Assembly: GCA_019636515.1 (NCBI GenBank) | Contig: JAHBXI010000001.1 | Coordinates: 806,001 to 870,000 of the forward strand | Direction: 5' to 3' | Length of the DNA: 64,000 bases | Source of the DNA: Phycisphaeraceae bacterium | GTDB taxonomy: Bacteria; Planctomycetota; Phycisphaerae; Phycisphaerales; UBA1924 | Shown: positions 51,585-60,550 of the stretch, one piece after another | Layout: each line of letters begins with the position of its first letter | How positions within the stretch are numbered: position 1 is the stretch's first letter | Made by a program: the position numbers and the translations under genes | Notes under the pieces: model-generated | Seen by the model: only the letters and a program-made list of their open reading frames with translations | Database searches by the model: none | What the model was told of the DNA's origin: nothing

Positions 51585-52865
51585 TTGACCAGCGCATCCG
51601 CACCAGTGACGCCCCCGGTTTCGTCCGTTGAGTCTTCGACGCCCGCCGCCCAGGCCGGCGCCGGTGGCACGGGCACCAAACCCTCGGGCGGGGAGGCCCG
51701 AAAGACCATGAGCGTTGAATCCGAAGTCCATTCCGACGCCGCACACGTGGGGCACGTGGCTCTCCCGTCGAAACGCCGGGGTGATCCGTTCGAGACCCGC
51801 TGGGGCAAGTTCCTCCAGGCGGCGATCAAACTCGACGCGTCGGACTTGATCATGAAATCCGAGACGCAGCCGAAACTGCGACTGCGCGGCTCGCTCAAGC
51901 CGCTGGACTGCGAGCCGGTCTCGGGGGAGGAGTTCCTTCAGATCGCGCGGGCCATCCTGTCGGATGAGCAACTGGAGGACCTTCACCGGTTCGGCTCGGT
52001 GGACTTCGCGTACGATTACGACGACAACACGCGATTTCGCGTCAACCTGTTCATGGCGAAGGGAAAACTCTCGGTGGCGGCCCGCCTGATCTCGTCAAAG
52101 ATCCGGCGTTTCGACGAGTTGTATCTCCCCCCGATCATGTCCGAGATCGCCATGCAGCCGCAGGGGATCGTGCTGCTGTGCGGGGTGACGGGATCGGGCA
52201 AGTCAACGACGATCGCGGCGATGCTCGACTACGTGAACGAGCGCCGGCCGGTCCACATCGTGACGATCGAGGACCCGATCGAGTACCTGTTCAAGGACAA
52301 GAAGGCGACGATCAACCAGCGGGAGATCGGGATCGATTGCCTGGACTTCAAGATCGCGCTGCGGGCACTGGTGCGTGAGAATCCCGACATCGTGCTTGTC
52401 GGGGAGATGCGTGACAAGGAGACCTTCGAGGCGGCCCTGCACGCGGCCGAGACGGGCCACCTGGTGTACGGAACGATCCACGCCTCGAGCACGACGCAGA
52501 CGTTCAGCCGCATCTACGGCCTGTTCGAGCAGGACGAGGTGGACCAGGTGCGGCGGATCCTGGCGTACCAGATGCGAGGATTCGTGTACCAGAAACTCCT
52601 GCCGACGCTGCACGCGAACATCGCCCGCATCCCCGCGCTGGAGATCCTGATCAACAACGGGATCGTGCGCAAGCACATCCTCGAAGGGCGGGAGGGCGAA
52701 CTGCGGGAGTACCTCAAGAGCATCGAGGCCCGGCAGACGGGAATGGTGGATTTCAACGAGAGCCTGGTGAACCTGGTCGAGACCGAGTTCATCCACATGC
52801 GGACGGCGATCGACGCCTCTCCCAACGTGGACGAACTCATGATGCGTCTGAAGAAACTCGGGTAA
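51585..52865 (+). CDS. pilT: PilT-type secretion/retraction ATPase
   Basis: About 426 residues from TTG 51585 (GGGAGG seven bases before), or 385 from ATG 51708. The first 40 residues are a Ser/Pro/Ala-rich linker, so the start is uncertain. The core has Walker A GVTGSGKSTT, Asp box IEDPIEYLF, Walker B PDIVLVGEMRDKETFEAAL and His box GHLVYGTIHAS, all intact as in PilT/PilU. It would power pilus retraction or a related system. A GspE-like gene with a defective Walker A is next. Confidence 0.9.
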   Translation: MTSASAPVTPPVSSVESSTPAAQAGAGGTGTKPSGGEARKTMSVESEVHSDAAHVGHVALPSKRRGDPFETRWGKFLQAAIKLDASDLIMKSETQPKLRLRGSLKPLDCEPVSGEEFLQIARAILSDEQLEDLHRFGSVDFAYDYDDNTRFRVNLFMAKGKLSVAARLISSKIRRFDELYLPPIMSEIAMQPQGIVLLCGVTGSGKSTTIAAMLDYVNERRPVHIVTIEDPIEYLFKDKKATINQREIGIDCLDFKIALRALVRENPDIVLVGEMRDKETFEAALHAAETGHLVYGTIHASSTTQTFSRIYGLFEQDEVDQVRRILAYQMRGFVYQKLLPTLHANIARIPALEILINNGIVRKHILEGREGELREYLKSIEARQTGMVDFNESLVNLVETEFIHMRTAIDASPNVDELMMRLKKLG

Positions 52866-52900
52866 GCCGACCGCGGGCGCCCTCGGCGCGGCGGGTCGGG

Positions 52901-52952
52901 CACTGGACTCGGCCGCCGGATTCGGCCACTGGGCTCGGCCACTGGGCTCGGC
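52901..52952. repeat. Four tandem 13-base repeats
   Basis: CACTGGGCTCGGC twice (copies three and four) and two degenerate copies before it, just past the pilT stop. Confidence 0.85.
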
Positions 52953-53164
52953 GGCCGCATACGGTGGTTGTTCGCCGATGGGATCGCCCCGCTTCCCGAC
53001 CACCTCCGGGGGTCGTTCCTGGATCAGGCAAGCGACCCGCCGGTTGTGCTAACATCCAAACCCCCGCTGGGCCGGCCTTCCGGCGTTGCGCTGGGGTCGT
53101 GGGGGCGGTTCCTACCTGTTCCGCGCGGCACGGCGAAGAACCGGCGTCCGGTCGCGACTTGGAG

Positions 53165-54982
53165 ATGCGCGTGCTCGACATACCGAACAACGTCCTTTTC
53201 CCGGCGTTTTCAATGCCGGGGGCGAGTCCATCGGCGGCGATGACCCTTGCCGACGGGCTGCACCTGGTTTCGTATTGGAAGCCGGTCGTCCTGCTGATCC
53301 CGCTGACGTTCTGGGCGTGGCTGGTCTCGACCTCGTTCGACAAGTTCGCGGCGCGGTTCTATCTGAAGCGAGAGCGGTGGAATGTGATCCACCTTTGCTT
53401 CGGGCTGGCGGCCCTGGCGGCGGGCTTGTTTCTTCCGATCAAGGGGGAGGGCGCGTTCTGGGCGGGCCTTGGCGCGATGATCGTGATCCTTTCGATCGAC
53501 GTGGTGTGGTTCATCAAGTCGTCCAACGCGGATGAGAAAGTACCCGAGACCCTGCGGCTGAAACTGTCGAAGGAGATTTTCGGGCGTGTGACGGATGGAT
53601 CGAAGAAGAAGTCCAAGGAAGCCGTCTCATCCGGGAAGGCCGAACTGGTCATCAAGGGCCCCGACAAGAACACGGTCCCTGTGCCGGCGGCCGAAACGCC
53701 GGAACTGGCGACGCGAGTGGCGGCTGAAGGTCTTGTGCTGCGGTCGATCGTGGCCCGGGCAAGCCAGGCGGACCTGGCGCCGACGGGCAAGGACAACTCG
53801 TACGGTGAGTCGTTGTCGGTGGACGGCCTGCGCCAGGCGGGGCAGGTGATGCCGGCGGCGGACGCGGTGCGGATCATCGACTTCTGGAAGTCCGCCGGCG
53901 GCCTTGACGTCTCGGAGCGCCGGAAGAAACTGACGGCGGACGTGATGGTGGAGAAGTCGGAACTGAAGAAGAAGGTCCGCGTGATCGCTTCGGGTGTGCA
54001 GGGTGGCATGCGTCTGTCGCTGCTGTACGACCCGGAGAAGGCGGTGCGCCGCAAGCCCGACGACCTTGGCCTTGACCCTCGGCAGATGGAGGAACTCAAG
54101 GCGATTCTTGAGGAGAAGAAGGGGACGGTGCTGGTGGCGACGCCCCCGGATGGAGGCCGCACGACGCTGCTGTACACGATCCTGAAAATGCACGACGCGT
54201 ACACCAACAACGTGCAGACGGTGGAGATCGACCAGCAGGACGACCTTGAGGGCGTGAGGCAGAACCGCTGGGACCCCTTCGCGGAAGGGCCGGAGTTCTC
54301 GACGCTGGTGCGATCGATCCTTCGCCGCGACCCCGACATCGTCGGCGTGGCGGAAATTCCCGACCAGAACACGGCCAAGGAGATCAGCCGGGCGGACCTT
54401 GAGCGCTCGCGTATCTACGCGGGGCTTCGGGCCGACTCGGCGCTTGGGGCGCTGCAGGCGTGGTCGAAAATCACGGGCGACCTGGACACGGCCATGGCGG
54501 GACTCCGCGGCGTCGTGGCGGGTCGCCTGATGCGGAGGCTGTGTACGCAATGCCGCCAGGCGTACGTGCCGGCCCCCGAGATGCTCAAGAAATTCGGGCT
54601 CCCGGCCGACCGCGTCAAGCAACTGCACAAGAAGGGCGGCGTGGTGCTGGTCAAGGACAAGGAGCAGGTGTGCGGGATGTGCGCCGGGGTGGGGTATGTG
54701 GGGCAGGTGGGGTACTTCGAGGTCTACCGGATCGACGACGGGTTGCGCGACCTGCTCAAGAAGGGAGACTGGAACGCGTTCCGTGCAGAACTTCGCAAGA
54801 AGCAACTGCCGACACTGCAGGGGGCGGCGCTTCGCCACGCGATCGAAGGCACCACAAGCGTGGAAGAGGTCGTGCGGTCAATGGCGGAGGGACAGCCCGC
54901 GGCGGCGGCGGGAAGCGCGGCAAAGCCGGCGGCGCCGGGCCCTGTAAAGTCCCCGGCCGTCCCGGCGCAGAAGGCGCCGTGA
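53165..54982 (+). CDS. Membrane-anchored GspE/PilB-like protein with degenerate Walker A
   Basis: A 605-residue protein. About three membrane segments lie at the N-terminus (LVSYWKPVVLLIPLTFWAWL, VIHLCFGLAALAAGLFLP, GLGAMIVILSIDVVWFI). A GspE-like C-terminal region follows. The Walker A position reads ATPPDGGRTTLLYT where active proteins have GxTGSGKTTTLY, so the catalytic Lys is Arg and Gly spacing is changed. Walker B is RRDPDIVGVAEIPDQNTA. The zinc-type tetra-Cys (CTQCRQAY...CGMCAGVGYVGQVGYFEV) is intact. It is probably inactive as a classical ATPase and may scaffold or regulate PilT or a true PilB. Linked to pilT by 299 bases. Confidence 0.82.
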   Translation: MRVLDIPNNVLFPAFSMPGASPSAAMTLADGLHLVSYWKPVVLLIPLTFWAWLVSTSFDKFAARFYLKRERWNVIHLCFGLAALAAGLFLPIKGEGAFWAGLGAMIVILSIDVVWFIKSSNADEKVPETLRLKLSKEIFGRVTDGSKKKSKEAVSSGKAELVIKGPDKNTVPVPAAETPELATRVAAEGLVLRSIVARASQADLAPTGKDNSYGESLSVDGLRQAGQVMPAADAVRIIDFWKSAGGLDVSERRKKLTADVMVEKSELKKKVRVIASGVQGGMRLSLLYDPEKAVRRKPDDLGLDPRQMEELKAILEEKKGTVLVATPPDGGRTTLLYTILKMHDAYTNNVQTVEIDQQDDLEGVRQNRWDPFAEGPEFSTLVRSILRRDPDIVGVAEIPDQNTAKEISRADLERSRIYAGLRADSALGALQAWSKITGDLDTAMAGLRGVVAGRLMRRLCTQCRQAYVPAPEMLKKFGLPADRVKQLHKKGGVVLVKDKEQVCGMCAGVGYVGQVGYFEVYRIDDGLRDLLKKGDWNAFRAELRKKQLPTLQGAALRHAIEGTTSVEEVVRSMAEGQPAAAAGSAAKPAAPGPVKSPAVPAQKAP

Positions 54983-55116
54983 AAGCCCGCGACGGAGCGG
55001 GACCGCCGCGAACCGGAACGCGGACTGGTCCTGGGAGAAGATCGCGTCCGGTGTATAGGTGTTGAGTTCAACGTCGTGCCCCGTGACGGGGCCCGACCGG
55101 GATCGGAGCATACGTC

Positions 55117-56874
55117 ATGGCACTGAGCGGACTGGCCATCGCCGTCGTCGCCCTGCTGGGTTGGATCTGGCTCACGCGGGGCTTTTTCTCGGCATTCTTG
55201 AACCTGATCTGCTGCGTGGCGGCGGGCGCGATCGCGTTCGCGGTCTGGGAGCCGATCGCGTACATGCTGCTGGGCAAGATCGGCGGCAACGACGCCCTGG
55301 GCGGGACGATCTGGGCGATCTCGCTTGGGCTTCCGTTCGCGGTGGCGATGGCGCTTCTGCGGGCGGTCGTGGACCAGTGCTGCCCGAGCAACATGAAGTT
55401 CGACACGGTGACCGACGCGGTCGGTGGCGCCGCGTGCGGGGTGGGGGCGGGGATCATCACGGCCGGGATCCTGGTGATCAGCATGGGGTTTCTGCGGGTT
55501 GAACGCACCTTCATGGGCCATAACCCGGTCACGTTCCAGTCCAACGGCAGTCTGAAGACCGACAAGGGGCTGATCCTTCCGGTCGATACGCTGACGTCGC
55601 GCCTGTACCGGATGCTGAGCAACGGGTCGCTTTCAACCTCGACGCCGCTGGCGGCGTGGTACCCGGATCTCGAGTACGTCCCGCACTCGATCCGGCTGAG
55701 TTTTGGCCGGGGCAAGGCCCGCAACACCATCAACACGAAGGACTTTGAGGTCTGGAAGAGGTTCCGCGTGGGCGGGGAGGGCGTTTCCTTCAGCGACGTG
55801 CTTCGTGACGACTGGGAGCCGCAGGTCTCGCAGAGCGTGTCGGATATCGACGGATCCCCGTTCCCGTCGGGATCGGCGCTGGAGGGGTTCGTGCTCAACT
55901 TCCAGCCCAGTTCTCGCGAGCGTTCGGGGTCGGTCGTCATCGGCAACGCGCAGGTCCGGCTGCTGATCGAGAAGCCCGGGGCCGAGCCCGAGCACCGCAT
56001 CGTTCATCCCGTGTCGGTCATCAGCCAGGCAACCTCGGAGCGGGTCGGGTTCGCGAGGTTCCGGTTCAACGTTCCCGACACGTTCATCACGTCGGTGGGC
56101 GGTGCGTCGGAGACGCGGATGGGCTTTGAGTTCCCGGTGCCGCCGGGGTTCCAGGCCAAGGCGCTGTACGTGAAGAACACGCGGGTGGTGATCCCGCCGG
56201 AGAACAAGCCGATCGTGTACCCCACCGCGGCGGCTCGCGACGCGGAGATCCGATCGGGCAAGATGTTCGCCCTTCCGGTCGACTACGACACCATCACGCC
56301 GATCCGGACGACGGTGGCCTCGATCGCCAACCGCACCGACCAGGAACTGGGGATCATGGTTTCGCCGGGCCTGGGATTCACGATCCAGCGTGGAACCGAG
56401 CGAGGCCTGACGACCGAGGACGTGAACGTCATCGAGGGACAGGAGGTCTACGAGATCCGGATGTTCGACAAGACGCGGGGGATCGACCGGAACCTGAGGA
56501 TCGACCAGTTCCAGACCAAGAGCGATACGGTCATCGTGCAGATTTCGGTCGGGGGCGATCGTCCGCTGACATGGCTTCGGAAGGTCCCGGTCGTCGAGAC
56601 GACGCCGGCCCCGCAACTGGTCGATACCGACGGGCAGGTGTACGAGGCCATCGGTTACATCTACGACGAGCAGAACCGGTACCGGACCATCCGCTTCAAC
56701 CGCAGCCGCCCGATCCGTCTGATGTCGGACCTGCCCTCGATGTCGGCCCAGCGCGAGGACCAGAAAATGACGCTCATCTACGACGTCAGCCGCGGGGTGC
56801 GGCTGGCCAAGTTCCAGATGGGCGGGACGGTTCTGCACGAGTTCAAGCCGCCGATGAACACCGTGGATCGCTGA
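55117..56874 (+). CDS. Large membrane-anchored protein with CvpA-like N-terminus
   Basis: A 585-residue protein. Four N-terminal membrane helices (LAIAVVALLGWIWLTRGFFS, FLNLICCVAAGAIAFAVW, WAISLGLPFAVAMALLRAVV, AACGVGAGIITAGILVISMG) resemble CvpA. The rest (about 430 residues) is predicted periplasmic, rich in beta strands, with no family I recognise. Planctomycetes have several such proteins. It lies 134 bases after the GspE-like gene and may belong with it. Confidence 0.72.
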   Translation: MALSGLAIAVVALLGWIWLTRGFFSAFLNLICCVAAGAIAFAVWEPIAYMLLGKIGGNDALGGTIWAISLGLPFAVAMALLRAVVDQCCPSNMKFDTVTDAVGGAACGVGAGIITAGILVISMGFLRVERTFMGHNPVTFQSNGSLKTDKGLILPVDTLTSRLYRMLSNGSLSTSTPLAAWYPDLEYVPHSIRLSFGRGKARNTINTKDFEVWKRFRVGGEGVSFSDVLRDDWEPQVSQSVSDIDGSPFPSGSALEGFVLNFQPSSRERSGSVVIGNAQVRLLIEKPGAEPEHRIVHPVSVISQATSERVGFARFRFNVPDTFITSVGGASETRMGFEFPVPPGFQAKALYVKNTRVVIPPENKPIVYPTAAARDAEIRSGKMFALPVDYDTITPIRTTVASIANRTDQELGIMVSPGLGFTIQRGTERGLTTEDVNVIEGQEVYEIRMFDKTRGIDRNLRIDQFQTKSDTVIVQISVGGDRPLTWLRKVPVVETTPAPQLVDTDGQVYEAIGYIYDEQNRYRTIRFNRSRPIRLMSDLPSMSAQREDQKMTLIYDVSRGVRLAKFQMGGTVLHEFKPPMNTVDR

Positions 56875-56885
56875 CGTCGCGGGGC

Positions 56886-57560
56886 TCAGCCGCTTCGGAC
56901 GGCGCGGGAGCGAGCCGCGGCACGCCGGGGCGGCTTGGCGCCCGTGGTCATCGCATCGACCAACCGACGGGCCGCGGGCAGCGCCGCGCGGGCCGCGTCG
57001 TCGCGGTCGTGAACGTGGCGAAGGATGAGCGTTCCTTCCACCAGGATCGTGAACTCGTCGGCGAAGGCGTCGGGATCCTGGGCTCCGGCGAGGGCGGCGA
57101 GTTTTCGGAAGTGGTCCCGAGTGGCCCGTTTGTGGTCGGCGGCGGCGCGATGGACCGGGTGGCGGCGGTCGGGAAACTCGGCGCCGGCGTTGATGAACAT
57201 GCAGCCGTGGAACCCGGGGTCGTTGAACCAGGCATCCATGACGTGGAAGTAGGCGAGCAGCCGGGAGGCGGGATCGTCACCGCCGATGGTCTTGGCGGCG
57301 CGTTCCCACGACCGCGATTCCCACCGGTCCCGGCTTTGCACGCAGGCAATGGCGAGTTCATCCTTTGATTCAAAGTGCTTGTAGAACGTGGTCTTGGTCA
57401 CGCCGGCGTGCGCGATCACCTGGTCGAGACCGACGCCCTGAAACCCACGCTGGTAGAACAACTCGATTCCCGCGGCGATGAGGCGATCACGGCCGGTTCT
57501 GGGGCCGGGGGGAAGCCCGAAAAGTTCGGCGACGGACCATGCTGATGCGTCCTGGGCCAT
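56886..57560 (-). CDS. TetR-family transcriptional regulator
   Basis: A 224-residue protein. The TetR helix-turn-helix is clear (RLIAAGIELFYQRGFQGVGL...IAHAGVTKTTFYKHFESKDEL), followed by a helical ligand domain. The ATG at 57560 (MAQDASAW) is preferred; a GTG at 57599 would add 13 residues. It diverges from an OsmC-family gene with a perfect palindrome between them, a usual arrangement for a self- and neighbour-regulating repressor. Confidence 0.9.
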   Translation of the reverse strand: MAQDASAWSVAELFGLPPGPRTGRDRLIAAGIELFYQRGFQGVGLDQVIAHAGVTKTTFYKHFESKDELAIACVQSRDRWESRSWERAAKTIGGDDPASRLLAYFHVMDAWFNDPGFHGCMFINAGAEFPDRRHPVHRAAADHKRATRDHFRKLAALAGAQDPDAFADEFTILVEGTLILRHVHDRDDAARAALPAARRLVDAMTTGAKPPRRAAARSRAVRSG

Positions 57561-57601
57561 TCTCGCGACTCCGCGAAGGGCATCCGGGCGGGTGACCACA
57601 A

Positions 57602-57618
57602 GTACACCGGGGGTGTAC
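57602..57618. promoter_or_regulatory. Palindromic operator candidate for the TetR/OsmC pair
   Basis: GTACACC-GGG-GGTGTAC, a perfect 7-base inverted repeat with a 3-base centre, 42 bases before the TetR start and 102 before the OsmC start. Size and position suit a TetR dimer. Confidence 0.6.
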
Positions 57619-57719
57619 CGCGAGTCACCTGTTCCGGAGCGTACCGAAGGCCATCATATCAACGTCTGGTCCACTGTCGGATCGGGCACACGCACGGAGC
57701 ACCAGTCAAGGAGACACGC

Positions 57720-58286
57720 ATGAGCACGAGCACGACCGATCTGGCCCGCCTCAACGGAATCGACATGACCGCGCTTCGCCGGACGATCGACCGGATCACG
57801 GCGGATCCCCGCGAAGGCCAGACGACCTGGAGCATCCGGAGCGTCTGGAAGGGCGGGACCCGGTCGGACCATCACGTCGAGAGCGTGGCGATCGGCGGCC
57901 GGAACATCGACCGCCGGTTCACGATCCCGATCGACGAACCCCGTGAACTGTGCGGCACGGACGAGTTCGCCAATCCGCAGGAGTACCTGATGGCCGCGCT
58001 GAACGCGTGCATGATGGTCGGCTACTCGGCGGTCGCCGGGCTGATGGGCATCACGCTGACCAGGCTTGAAGTGACGACACGTGGCGACATCGACCTGCGC
58101 GGCTTCCTGGGAATCGCGCCGAGCGTCTCGGCGGGGTACGACCGGCTCTCGCAGGAGGTTCGAATCGCCGGGAGCGGAACCGAGGAAGAGTTCCGTCGCC
58201 TGCACGACATCGTCCGGGCAACCAGCCCCAACTTCTTCAATCTGACCCGTGCCATCCCGGTCAACTCGCACCTGACCATCGGGTGA
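57720..58286 (+). CDS. OsmC/Ohr-family protein
   Basis: A 188-residue protein. The core (DEFANPQEYLMAALNACMMVGY, with Cys in NACM and an upstream Cys in RELCGTDE) matches the two-Cys OsmC fold that reduces organic hydroperoxides, though the first Cys is placed outside the usual spot. It may be a less typical OsmC-like member. It is divergent from TetR, which probably controls it in response to oxidant or an organic compound. Confidence 0.87.
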   Translation: MSTSTTDLARLNGIDMTALRRTIDRITADPREGQTTWSIRSVWKGGTRSDHHVESVAIGGRNIDRRFTIPIDEPRELCGTDEFANPQEYLMAALNACMMVGYSAVAGLMGITLTRLEVTTRGDIDLRGFLGIAPSVSAGYDRLSQEVRIAGSGTEEEFRRLHDIVRATSPNFFNLTRAIPVNSHLTIG

Positions 58287-58315
58287 CGAGCGATAAACGC
58301 TTCACCAGCACGTTT

Positions 58316-58340
58316 CAGGCCCGCACCTCTCGCGGGCCTG
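58316..58340. terminator. Bidirectional terminator between osmC-like gene and murQ
   Basis: CAGGCCCGC and GCGGGCCTG form a perfect 9-base stem with a 7-base loop. TTTC follows on the plus strand and AAACG precedes, so weak U tracts exist both ways. The genes converge here. Confidence 0.7.
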
Positions 58341-58360
58341 TTTCACGCGCGGAGGTGGTC

Positions 58361-59311
58361 TCACGATGGGCCGGTGGCGCGGGCACCCTGGCGGGGCACG
58401 ATCGCGTCGGCGAGCCGCCCGTTCAACCCCGCGAGCGCCGCCGCGGCCTGCTCCGGGCCCAACCCGGTCTCGTGCATGACGACGGCGGTCTTGACCTCTC
58501 CCCCCGAGCGTTCGAGGAGGTCGAAACTCCGGGACCTGGAGAGGCCCGTGAGCGAGGAGATGATCCGGGCGGCCCGGTCCCTGAGTTTGTCGTTGGTTGC
58601 CCGGACATCGACCATGAGGTTTTCGTGGACACGGCCCGAACGGATCATGAGCGTGGTCGAGATGATGTTGAGGGTCATCTTGGTGGCGGTGCCGGCCTTC
58701 ATGCGGGTTGACCCCGTCAGGACCTCGGGGCCGGTCTTGAGTACGACGAGGTGATCCGCATCGCCGGGACGGGGTATGTTGACGCAGGCGATCAGGGCGG
58801 TGAGGGGACGGCGTCCCTCCGCGAGGCGTGTCTTGCAGAGGTGGAGCGCGCCCAGGGCGTACGGGGTGGTTCCCCCCGCCGTAACGGCGATCACGGTGTC
58901 GTTTTCTCCAAGCCCGAGCGGCTCGAGTTCATTCCAAACTCCTCCGGGATCATCTTCGAGACCTTCGCTCGACCGGCGGAGTGCGGCATCCCCTCCGGCG
59001 ATCAGCCCGATAACCCGGCCTTGAGGAACGCAGAACGTGGGAGGGGCCTCGGAAGCGTCCAGCACGCCAAGCCGGCCGCTGGTCCCGGCTCCGACGTAGA
59101 CAAGCCTCCCGCCGGCGAGGAAGCCCGGTTCGGCGGCGGAGATGAGATCGGCGATGGGCCGGCGGGCCCGTTTCATGGCCCGGAAAACCTCCCGGTCCTC
59201 TTCCTGGATGAGATCCACGATCTCCCGTACCGAGAGCGCGTGCAGGTTCATCGAGGCGGGGTTTCTTTGCTCGGTGAGGAGCGTGGCACGATCGGGGGGG
59301 AGTGGGTTCAT
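58361..59311 (-). CDS. murQ: N-acetylmuramic acid 6-phosphate etherase MurQ
   Basis: A 316-residue SIS-domain protein. LTEQRNPAS, RLVYVGAGTSGRLGVLDASE, PPTFCVPQG, LIAGGDAALRRSSEG, TGSTRMKAGTATKMTLN and RATNDKLRDRA are family hallmarks. It cleaves the lactyl ether of MurNAc-6-P to give GlcNAc-6-P in cell-wall recycling. The ATG is one base after the anmK stop (TGA C ATG), so the two are coupled and act in sequence. Confidence 0.96.
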   Translation of the reverse strand: MNPLPPDRATLLTEQRNPASMNLHALSVREIVDLIQEEDREVFRAMKRARRPIADLISAAEPGFLAGGRLVYVGAGTSGRLGVLDASEAPPTFCVPQGRVIGLIAGGDAALRRSSEGLEDDPGGVWNELEPLGLGENDTVIAVTAGGTTPYALGALHLCKTRLAEGRRPLTALIACVNIPRPGDADHLVVLKTGPEVLTGSTRMKAGTATKMTLNIISTTLMIRSGRVHENLMVDVRATNDKLRDRAARIISSLTGLSRSRSFDLLERSGGEVKTAVVMHETGLGPEQAAAALAGLNGRLADAIVPRQGARATGPS

Positions 59312-59312
59312 G

Positions 59313-60518
59313 TCAGGTGCGATCTCCGGATGATCCGCGGGGGATCGAATCCGATGGGCGCGACGGCGGGGCGGCCGCGGGCGGGAATACCCAGGCCCCG
59401 GCGACAGGGGCGGGTGAGGGGCAGTTGGTGATTGTCGGGCGAGAGATCGGGACGCCGTCCTGGCATAAGGCGCCCAGAACCGCGAACGCGGCGGCTTCCC
59501 GGTACGTGGCGGGGATTCCAAGCGAGTCGGAGGTCCGAATGGCTCGCCGGACCGCTTCGCCGTCTGTCGGACGAGGGCCAGGCTCGCCGAGGGCACGGCC
59601 GATCGCACCGACGAGCGTGGCGTTTCGAACACCCCCGCCCGCCAGGACCAATTCGTCGGCGTCGGCGACACGGGCGACCTGCCGCCCGATCGCTTCGCAG
59701 GCGGTGCGCAGCACATCCGGAGCGGGATGAGCGGCGGTGGCGGAAATCCAACCCGAAATTTCATCACCCGTGCCCAGCGAGCGGCCCGCTCGCGACTGGC
59801 GGTCAAGGATGTCCCCGAGCGAGTCGAGCGCGGCGGGAATCACGTCGCCCGCGGCGGCAAGACGCCCACCTTCATCGAAGGCACGTCCCGCCCGGCACCT
59901 GGCAAGGCCGTCCAGGACGTGGTTGCAGGCGCAGACATCAAACCCGCGGACGGCGGACAACCCGTCCGGCGAGAGGGCGGGCGGGACGATCGTGATGTTG
60001 CAGAAGCCGCCGAGGTTGACGACGGCGCGAGAGCGATCCTGGCATCGATAGAGGACCCAGTCGGCGATGGGCGTAACGGGAGCCCCCCCACCCCCCGCGG
60101 CGATGTCGGCCGCGCGGAGGTCGTAGACGACGGGCACGCCGATGGCACGCGCGATCGGCGCCGGCTGGATGAGTTGCCAGGTGCGCCCGCCGCCGTGGTA
60201 CACCGTCTGCCCGTGGATGCAGACCAGGTCGGGCAAGCACCCCGACCCGCGCGCCAGGTCCGCCGCCACCCGGGCGTGCGCTTCGCCCAACTCCCACATC
60301 AGATCCGCGATCCGACGGGCGGTCATCGGCTGCTGATCGGCCAGCCGCCGAAGGTCGGTGGCCAGGTCGGCCAGTGGGCGGGATTCGGCGGCCATGAACT
60401 CGGCGGTGATGTCCAGGCCGTCCCCGCGGAGGGCGACCATCGCGGCGTCGATGCCGTCGAGGCTGGTGCCCGTCATACACCCGATCACTCGCCGCATCCG
60501 TTGGGTGCCGTGGATCAT
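59313..60518 (-). CDS. anmK: Anhydro-N-acetylmuramic acid kinase AnmK
   Basis: A 401-residue ASKHA kinase. RVIGCMTGTSLDGIDAA (phosphate loop), CIHGQTVYH, VVYDLRAADIAAGGGGAPVTP, NLGGFCNITI, and LVLAGGGVRNATL are typical. It phosphorylates and opens anhydroMurNAc to MurNAc-6-P, the substrate of MurQ. Start MIHGTQRMRRVIG at 60518; the second Met seven codons on is the alternative. A Pro/Ala-rich tail of about 30 residues follows the fold. Confidence 0.95.
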   Translation of the reverse strand: MIHGTQRMRRVIGCMTGTSLDGIDAAMVALRGDGLDITAEFMAAESRPLADLATDLRRLADQQPMTARRIADLMWELGEAHARVAADLARGSGCLPDLVCIHGQTVYHGGGRTWQLIQPAPIARAIGVPVVYDLRAADIAAGGGGAPVTPIADWVLYRCQDRSRAVVNLGGFCNITIVPPALSPDGLSAVRGFDVCACNHVLDGLARCRAGRAFDEGGRLAAAGDVIPAALDSLGDILDRQSRAGRSLGTGDEISGWISATAAHPAPDVLRTACEAIGRQVARVADADELVLAGGGVRNATLVGAIGRALGEPGPRPTDGEAVRRAIRTSDSLGIPATYREAAAFAVLGALCQDGVPISRPTITNCPSPAPVAGAWVFPPAAAPPSRPSDSIPRGSSGDRT

Positions 60519-60550
60519 CTTCACCAGAATACGCGTGCCGGGGCGGGTCT

